DNA from: Bifidobacterium sp. ESL0769
GTDB lineage: Bacteria; Actinomycetota; Actinomycetes; Actinomycetales; Bifidobacteriaceae
Assembly: GCF_029395495.1 (NCBI RefSeq)
Contig: NZ_CP113918.1
Location: forward strand, 992,001 to 1,056,000
Direction of reading: 5' to 3'
DNA: 64,000 nt
Shown: positions 58,713-64,000 of the stretch, piece by piece
Numbering within the stretch: position 1 is the stretch's first letter
Layout: every line of letters starts with the position of its first letter
Notes under the pieces: generated by a model
The model's database searches: none
What the model was told of the DNA's origin: nothing
What the model saw: the letters and a program-made list of their open reading frames with translations, nothing else
Translations under genes and position numbers: made by a program

Positions 58713-59045
58713 CTGAAGTTTCCTTACTTTCTACCGCAACGGACGGCGCGCACTGGATGATATCGACAAAACCAGTATCGTTGGGCAAGTTGACAAGAAA
58801 AGGTCGGGGTGGCAAATTGTTGTATTGTCGCTGGCGGTTTTTCATGGTTCAATACGGAAAGTTCGATGCTGGCAGAGAATCATAGGTTGGGCCTGTGTTT
58901 CTTATCTCGCTCTATTTCTCTATCCCTTATTGTTCCAGTTCGTCTATAAGTACAGGAACCGTAACTCTCAAGTATGAAATTGAGAACTGAATCGTATTCA
59001 TTATGCTTATGAAGTTGGATTCCCTCAGCCGTTGATGGAGGCAAT
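58713..59045. other. Gene-free gap between the rRNA methyltransferase and DUF2142 genes
   Basis: 333 bases, moderately AT-rich. I see the promoter side of the methyltransferase and no convincing gene, RNA or long repeat. Confidence 0.5.
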
Positions 59046-60404
59046 TCACCGTGACATCACCGATTTAACGCAGCTCAGCCCACATAGGCTCCAAAGTGCC
59101 AGCATCGGCAGGAAGTATCGGAACTGGAAACCATTAATGCCTACAAAACCGTTCTTCGTACATTGCAGCCAGAGCGCCAAATAGATCAACAGCATGATGC
59201 CAATGGAGCACCCGAAGGCGGCCCACCAAAAGACCAACTGACGGTTTCGTGAACGACGCTGGAACGTAGTAGCCAACAATACGACGAACAGACACAGCAG
59301 CAGGAACCATGCCGCCATGACGAGTTTTCTGCCATCGAAGGGGACTTGGGCATGAATGATGGCGTATCCGATACTGCCAAGCGCTTGTGCCATGACGTGA
59401 GGATCAGTGAGTAAGTCGTGCGTTCTCATCTTTGTTTCGGCAAGCGTGACGAACACCGGAGTGACGGTAAACCAGTTGATATGGTGCATCCAAGAGATAA
59501 TCCAAGTCGCCGAGCAGATGACGCCGATGACGGAGATACCGGCATAACGCTGGGTGCGTTGACGGGCCTTTTCCCGTGTCATTGCGGTCTGGTCATTGTT
59601 CGCAGAAACCATGAAACCGTGCTGCAGCCACGGAACGAGCAACGTTAATACGGTCAACGGCATGTAGGTGAGCTTACACATCGACAGGAATAGCCCAGTG
59701 ACGCTCAGAACGATGCAATAACGGGTGGAGACGCGCTGCTGGGTGGTCCGATAGAGCAGACAGATGAAGAGAGTGGCAACGGCTTGGGTCATGGGGTCGG
59801 CGGAAATGGCGAAACCGCTGTAGGCGGTGAGGGTGAGGACACATCCGACAACGATACGCCATTGCGGAAGCACGGCGACGGATGCTCCCATGGCAAACGC
59901 GTATAGCAACAGCGTGAGCGTTTCCGCGAGATAATAGGTCGTGTTGGTGCTCAGGGCGAGGACTTTGCCGAGCCAGAAGCCGATGATTTGGGGCAGGTAG
60001 ACGGGCGGTGCGTTGATGGCTGTGTTGTTGAACGGTACGTCGGCCCCGTTTTTGTCTTGTACGGTGATGGATTGCGGATTGACCACTGCAGTGTCATAAC
60101 CGTTGAAATGGTCGATGGAATACTGAATCCATGCGTTGCCAACATGGCCGCCGACGTTCTCGGCGCTGCGATGGAAGTCGCTCTGCGCGTCGACATGGTG
60201 GGTTGGGCTGCCGTTGACAATGGCTGAAATGCGGTAGGTATGCGACCACACGTCGGGTGTTTGACCCTGCGGGGTATGAACGAGGAACACTCCGCCTATC
60301 AGCAGCGCGGCCAAGAAAGTGATAAGTGGCATCAGGCGTCGGATATTGGATAACAGCGATGCGTGTGGCGAAGTGGAGGATGCGCGTGGCGTAATCGAGG
60401 CCAT
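59046..60404 (-). CDS. DUF2142 polytopic membrane protein
   Basis: 452 residues, a basic N-terminus and about ten membrane segments. A large extracytoplasmic loop after segment 1 holds TPDVWSHTYRISAIVNG, and NAPPVYLPQIIGFWLGKVLA and GINGFQFRYFLPMLALW match the DUF2142 pattern. The family resembles GT-C glycosyltransferase-like membrane proteins found in cell-surface polysaccharide loci; function unproven. AGGAGAAGGG precedes the ATG. Confidence 0.8.
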   Translation of the reverse strand: MASITPRASSTSPHASLLSNIRRLMPLITFLAALLIGGVFLVHTPQGQTPDVWSHTYRISAIVNGSPTHHVDAQSDFHRSAENVGGHVGNAWIQYSIDHFNGYDTAVVNPQSITVQDKNGADVPFNNTAINAPPVYLPQIIGFWLGKVLALSTNTTYYLAETLTLLLYAFAMGASVAVLPQWRIVVGCVLTLTAYSGFAISADPMTQAVATLFICLLYRTTQQRVSTRYCIVLSVTGLFLSMCKLTYMPLTVLTLLVPWLQHGFMVSANNDQTAMTREKARQRTQRYAGISVIGVICSATWIISWMHHINWFTVTPVFVTLAETKMRTHDLLTDPHVMAQALGSIGYAIIHAQVPFDGRKLVMAAWFLLLCLFVVLLATTFQRRSRNRQLVFWWAAFGCSIGIMLLIYLALWLQCTKNGFVGINGFQFRYFLPMLALWSLCGLSCVKSVMSR

Positions 60405-60579
60405 CGTCGTCCCTTCTCCTGCAGTGTTGATTCGTATCCATGATAATGCGGAATGCTTACGAGAGCAGTGCCGACGAAATCAAGAGACAAGCTGGGGCGT
60501 CGCGCAGAAATCGCGGAAGGCCACTTAAATTCTGGGTTTTTATGCTCAAATCCTGCGCTGGGGGTGGCCAGATACACTA

Positions 60580-60603
60580 AGACCCCTTGTTTCCAAGGGG
60601 TCT
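60580..60603 (-). terminator. Terminator after tRNA-Leu
   Basis: AGACCCCTTG (60580-60589) pairs with 60594-60603 around a 4-base loop. It lies 17 bases beyond the 3' end of the tRNA gene. Confidence 0.85.
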
Positions 60604-60620
60604 CGAGTTTTCAGTTTTCG

Positions 60621-60709
60621 TGCCCAGGACGGGAGTTGAACCCGTACTCCTGTAAAATTATAGGAACTAGCACCTCAAGCTAGCGCGTCTACCATTCCGC
60701 CACCTGGGC
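60621..60709 (-). tRNA. tRNA-Leu (anticodon GAG)
   Basis: 89 bases on the minus strand. Acceptor stem GCCCAGG/CCTGGGC with discriminator A, anticodon stem CTAGC/GCTAG with loop TTGAGGT giving anticodon GAG (bases 60674-60676), a long class II variable arm (CCTATAA...), and a T arm with GGTTCAACTCC. CCA is not encoded. It reads CUC/CUU leucine codons. Confidence 0.97.
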
Positions 60710-60834
60710 AGGTGTCGTTCAAGCAACAGATAGAACTATACACCATTCCTGCGTCGTTCGGCAGGGCCGGTGTGTCGGAACTGTTGTTTGGGTAGGTTTA
60801 TCGTTTTCGTCCGCAGTTCCGGTAGCCTTGAACT

Positions 60835-61632
60835 ATGACAAGTCCACTTTTTGTATTTGATGCCGAGCACGACGATGTGCCGGTCAACCGAGACGAGCTG
60901 CGTGCGGGCTGGACGATAACTCTGCCGCCCGCCATCAAGCGGCACGCGATGGGTGCCATGCGTCTGCAGAACGGTGACAAACTGCAGCTTTCCGACGGGC
61001 GTGGGTTGCGTATCGACGCGGAAGTTGCCGATACCCAGAACGGGCTGGTCAAAGTATCTGAATTCACTACCGAAGAGCAACCGACTACGAGGCTTGCGCT
61101 GGTGCAGGCGCTCGCGAAAACAGGTCACGACGAGCAGGCTATCGATATGGCCACGCAGATTGGCGTGGACGAAATTGTGCCGTGGCAAGCCAACCGTTCG
61201 ATTTCCAAGTGGAAAGCCGGACGCACCGACCGCAAATGGGAGCAGACGCTGGTAGCGGCTACTGAGCAATCGCGACGGGCTTGGAAACCGACGCTTGACG
61301 ACTGCGTTTCCAGCAAGCAGGTGGTGGCGATATGCAGGCGTGCATGTGTTCATCACGAACTGGTTATCGTTTTGCACCAGGACGCCACTTCAACTTGGAA
61401 CGGCATCGAACAGAAGGTCGCCGCGCTGGAACAGCGTTGTCTTGACGACGGCAAGCCGCGCAGGATTTACGTTGTGGTCGGCCCCGAAGGCGGCATCAGC
61501 GACGAAGAGGTGGAGCAATTCACCGATGCCGGGGCGGAAGTGTGCGTGCTCGGCAGCAATATCATGCGAGCTTCGACCGCCGGTCCGGTGGCGTTGACGT
61601 TATTGGCGCGTGCGTTGGGACGGTTCGCGTAG
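60835..61632 (+). CDS. rsmE: 16S rRNA (uracil-1498-N3)-methyltransferase RsmE
   Basis: A 265-residue SPOUT protein: an N-terminal PUA-like domain, then ALAKTGHDEQAIDMATQIGV and VVGPEGGISDEEVEQF, and the C-terminal knot residues LGSNIMRASTAGPVAL. It methylates U1498 in the decoding region of 16S rRNA. No strong ribosome site is seen before ATG 60835. The HIT-phoH-ybeY genes follow. Confidence 0.94.
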   Translation: MTSPLFVFDAEHDDVPVNRDELRAGWTITLPPAIKRHAMGAMRLQNGDKLQLSDGRGLRIDAEVADTQNGLVKVSEFTTEEQPTTRLALVQALAKTGHDEQAIDMATQIGVDEIVPWQANRSISKWKAGRTDRKWEQTLVAATEQSRRAWKPTLDDCVSSKQVVAICRRACVHHELVIVLHQDATSTWNGIEQKVAALEQRCLDDGKPRRIYVVVGPEGGISDEEVEQFTDAGAEVCVLGSNIMRASTAGPVALTLLARALGRFA

Positions 61633-61728
61633 TTTACCTGTGTCGGCCAGCGTAATTATCCGTGCGGGCTAATAGCATGGGGGAGTAGGGCGCAACCGCG
61701 TCCCGATAGCTTTCAATAAGGAGCATAT

Positions 61729-62061
61729 ATGGCCGACGATTGCCTGTTCTGCAAGATCATTGCGGGCGAGATCCCGAGCACCAAGGTGTACGAAGACGAC
61801 ACCACCTACGCATTCAAGGACATCAACCCCAAGGCGAAGGTGCACGTGCTGATCGTGCCGAAGAAGCACTGCGCCAACGTGGCCGAACTGGCCAAGTCCG
61901 ATCCTGCCGAGCTCGCCCACATCGTCGAGATCGCCCAGTCCATCGCCGATAAGGAATTCCACGGCGCCTACCGTCTCATCTTCAACACCGGCGAGGATGC
62001 CGGCCAGTCGGTTTTCCACGTGCACGCGCATGTGCTGACCGGCGAGACGATGGAAGAGTAG
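61729..62061 (+). CDS. HIT-family nucleotide hydrolase
   Basis: A 110-residue protein, [20 protein letters not shown] at the start and HVHAHVL (catalytic His99) near the end, the histidine-triad signature of the HinT branch. It hydrolyses AMP-linked amines or acyl-AMP. AAGGAG precedes the ATG. phoH follows after seven bases. Confidence 0.95.
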   Translation: MADDCLFCKIIAGEIPSTKVYEDDTTYAFKDINPKAKVHVLIVPKKHCANVAELAKSDPAELAHIVEIAQSIADKEFHGAYRLIFNTGEDAGQSVFHVHAHVLTGETMEE

Positions 62062-62068
62062 GAGAGCG

Positions 62069-63364
62069 GTGGCCAGCGCAAAACGAGTCATCACCATTCC
62101 CACTGAACTCGACCCGGTAGCAGTTCTGGGTTCGGGCGACAAGGTTCTTGCCGAGGTACAGCACGCCTTCCCCGAGGTCAACGTGTTCGTGCGGGGCAAT
62201 CGCATCGAGATTTCCGCTTACAACAAGCGCGACGACATCGAGGCCGACAAGGTTTCCGACGTGCTGAATAACATCATCGATGCGGCCTACAAGGCTCCGG
62301 CCGATGCGATGAACGTGCGGCGGATGCTCGAGGCCCGGCAGGTCGGTAAGAAGGCCGGACTGATGGGTGACGGCGGTCGCGGGCATGGTTATGCTGGGCA
62401 TTCGTATACACGCGGATTTGCCGGTGCTGGCATGGGTCAGCACTCGCAGTTTCATCGATTCCAAGATAACGATGATTATGGTGATGAACACAAACGCGCC
62501 GCCGCCAATCGCCATGTTCCGGGTGTCATAGCCTTTGCCAATGGCGAGCCGGTTCGCGCGAAAACCGCTGGCCAGGTCTTCTACGTCCGTGCCATCGATG
62601 CCAATACCATTACGTTTGCCATCGGTCCTGCCGGAACCGGCAAGACCTATCTCGCCGTCGCCAAAGCGGTCCGTGCATTCGAAGATGGACGGGTAAGTCG
62701 TATTATTTTGACGCGCCCAGCCGTTGAAGCCGGCGAGAGCCTCGGTTACTTGCCCGGAACGTTGAACGACAAGGTCGATCCGTATCTGCGGCCGCTCTAC
62801 GATGCGCTTTCCGATATGTTGGGTGCTGGCCAGATGCACCGCTACATGACCGACGGCACCATCGAGGTCGCTCCGCTCGCCTACATGCGCGGCCGAACGC
62901 TCAACGACGCTTTCGTCATCCTCGATGAGGCGCAGAATACCACCGAGCAGCAGATGAAGATGTTTCTGACCCGCCTCGGTTTCAATACCAAGATGGTCAT
63001 CACCGGCGACGTTACGCAGATTGATCTGGCCGTGCCACATTCGGGGCTCAAATCCATCGAATCAATCCTCGGCAATATCGACGGCATCAGTTTCGCCCAT
63101 CTCGGGGCAAAGGATGTTGTACGCCATGAGTTGGTCGGCAAAATCGTGCAGGCTTACGATGCTCATGCCGCTCATACAACTCATACAGCAGGTGGAGCCG
63201 GACATAAGGTGGAACATACAATCACGAAGTCAGACGATGTCTCGAAACCACAAGCGAAAGCTGGTGATGTTTCTGAGTCTCAAACCAAGCCGAATGAGAC
63301 CAGCAATCCGGTATCCGAACCTTTGAAGGATGAAACCGACCAAAGCGGAAAGGAACGCCGTTGA
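62069..63364 (+). CDS. phoH: PhoH-like ATPase
   Basis: A 431-residue protein: an N-terminal PhoH/KH-like region, Walker A GPAGTGKT (186-193), [18 protein letters not shown], and Walker [12 protein letters not shown]. It is longer than the usual 320-350 residues because of a Gly/His-rich insert (about residues 100-142) and a polar C-terminal tail of about 70 residues. PhoH is linked with YbeY in RNA metabolism. The start is GTG 62069 after GGAG. Its stop overlaps the ybeY start. Confidence 0.93.
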   Translation: MASAKRVITIPTELDPVAVLGSGDKVLAEVQHAFPEVNVFVRGNRIEISAYNKRDDIEADKVSDVLNNIIDAAYKAPADAMNVRRMLEARQVGKKAGLMGDGGRGHGYAGHSYTRGFAGAGMGQHSQFHRFQDNDDYGDEHKRAAANRHVPGVIAFANGEPVRAKTAGQVFYVRAIDANTITFAIGPAGTGKTYLAVAKAVRAFEDGRVSRIILTRPAVEAGESLGYLPGTLNDKVDPYLRPLYDALSDMLGAGQMHRYMTDGTIEVAPLAYMRGRTLNDAFVILDEAQNTTEQQMKMFLTRLGFNTKMVITGDVTQIDLAVPHSGLKSIESILGNIDGISFAHLGAKDVVRHELVGKIVQAYDAHAAHTTHTAGGAGHKVEHTITKSDDVSKPQAKAGDVSESQTKPNETSNPVSEPLKDETDQSGKERR

Positions 63365-63906
63365 GCGTCGAAGTCACCAATGAGACGGTCTGGCAGATCG
63401 ACCCGAAACTCTTCTCCGACTTGGGTTTGTGGGTGATGGAACGCATGCAGGTAAGCACCCAGTCCGACCTGACCATCCTTTTCGTCGACCCCGATCCAAT
63501 CGCCCAACTGCACATGCGCTGGATGCAGCTCGAAGGGCCGACCGACGTGATGAGTTTCCCGATGGACGAGCTGCGCCCGGGCGAGGACGGCAAAATCATG
63601 GAAGGCGTCTTGGGTGATATCGTTATCTGCCCGTGGGTCGCGCAGCAGCAGGCCGCGGCCGCAGGACATTCGACCATGGATGAAATGATGCTTCTGGCCA
63701 TTCACGGGACCTTGCACTTGCTGGGCTATGATCACGTCGATTCGGAGCAGGAACGGCAGATGTTCGGCTTGCAACGGCAGCTTTTGCTCACGTTTTTTGC
63801 CGTTCGCGACGAACCCGTTCCGCAAGCCGTGCTACCCGCAGGTTCCACCGATTTGCTGGCCCAATGGGATGAAAATCATTCTTCTGGAAATAACAAAGAA
63901 TCGTGA
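63361..63906 (+). CDS. ybeY: Endoribonuclease YbeY
   Basis: A 181-residue protein with the zinc-binding [13 protein letters not shown] and the conserved [10 protein letters not shown]. It acts in 16S rRNA 3'-end maturation and 70S quality control. TTG 63361 is the likely start, with AAAGGA six bases upstream, overlapping the phoH stop (TTGA). Confidence 0.93.
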   Translation: MSVEVTNETVWQIDPKLFSDLGLWVMERMQVSTQSDLTILFVDPDPIAQLHMRWMQLEGPTDVMSFPMDELRPGEDGKIMEGVLGDIVICPWVAQQQAAAAGHSTMDEMMLLAIHGTLHLLGYDHVDSEQERQMFGLQRQLLLTFFAVRDEPVPQAVLPAGSTDLLAQWDENHSSGNNKES

Positions 63907-63933
63907 CGAGGCGTCCGAGTTTGTTTTATAGGA

Positions 63934-64000
63934 ATGGCGAATCGGCATTATGGTTCTCGTTTGTTGGCGACATTCGCCAGCTATCTGGTCTTGCGAATAA
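63934..64000 (+). CDS. Possible start of a further gene, cut by the window end
   Basis: An open frame from ATG 63934 runs to the edge and encodes about 22 residues with a hydrophobic stretch (LLATFASYLVLRI). The ribosome site is poor and the product cannot be named. In many genomes a CBS-domain/CorC-type membrane protein follows ybeY. Confidence 0.25.
   Translation, partial: MANRHYGSRLLATFASYLVLRI

Overview
The window looks like a Bifidobacterium chromosome. It carries the xylulose-5-phosphate/fructose-6-phosphate phosphoketolase (xfp) of the bifid shunt together with pta, an aroK-aroB fusion, a sufBDCSU-type iron-sulfur locus, an ADP-glucose pyrophosphorylase, and the housekeeping run alaS-ruvX-mltG-aroC-aroKB-aroQ-pyrG. 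Start codons are ATG, GTG and TTG, and most genes have purine-rich ribosome binding sites. Most of the window has the GC-rich codon use of this genus. The stretch from about 32.8 to 37.1 kb is visibly more AT-rich.

Layout. 0-0.5 kb: 3' end of a class C sortase gene and its terminator. 0.8-7.8 kb: an anaerobic catabolic operon (PfkB kinase, YczE/YitT-type membrane protein, glycyl radical enzyme, its radical-SAM activase, a divergent DeoC aldolase), faced by a DeoR-type regulator. 8.0-12.4 kb: pta and xfp on the minus strand. 12.8-18.3 kb: guaA, an MFS permease, an aldo/keto reductase, a small membrane protein and an M20 peptidase. 18.4-21.0 kb: an array of alternating hairpin repeats, then xpt-pbuX on the minus strand. 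21.4-24.2 kb: a PcrA/UvrD helicase with a long Gly/Ser/Tyr/Arg tail. 24.5-30.3 kb: a full nucleoside catabolic operon (PnuC-type transporter, deoC, deoB, deoD, SorC-type regulator, pdp). 30.6-31.7 kb: rpsD and a small membrane protein. 31.8-37.1 kb: a candidate type VII secretion effector module (unknown protein, coiled-coil protein, DUF4176 protein, WXG100-like protein, LXG-like effector, two paralogous two-TM proteins). 37.3-49.5 kb: a phosphatase/mutase and the alaS-to-pyrG housekeeping block. 49.8-56.2 kb: suf genes. 56.3-64 kb: glgC, an rRNA methyltransferase, a DUF2142 membrane protein, tRNA-Leu(GAG), rsmE, a HIT protein, phoH and ybeY.

How the parts fit. Two separate routes in this window end in a DeoC-type aldolase. 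The 25-kb operon is the textbook route: nucleoside to (deoxy)ribose-1-P to (deoxy)ribose-5-P to glyceraldehyde-3-P plus acetaldehyde. The 1-7 kb operon pairs a kinase and a glycyl radical eliminase with its own, altered DeoC. I infer a radical-dependent route in which a phosphorylated polyol or anhydrosugar becomes a deoxy-sugar phosphate that DeoC splits. Glyceraldehyde-3-P would enter the lower part of the bifid shunt, next to xfp and pta products.

The strongest candidates for undescribed biology are (1) the kinase/glycyl-radical-enzyme/DeoC operon, (2) the LXG-like effector module with duplicated membrane immunity candidates, (3) a roughly 105-bp palindromic repeat family with a conserved core and compensated, locus-specific stems, present three times, and (4) the FUS-like low-complexity tail on PcrA.
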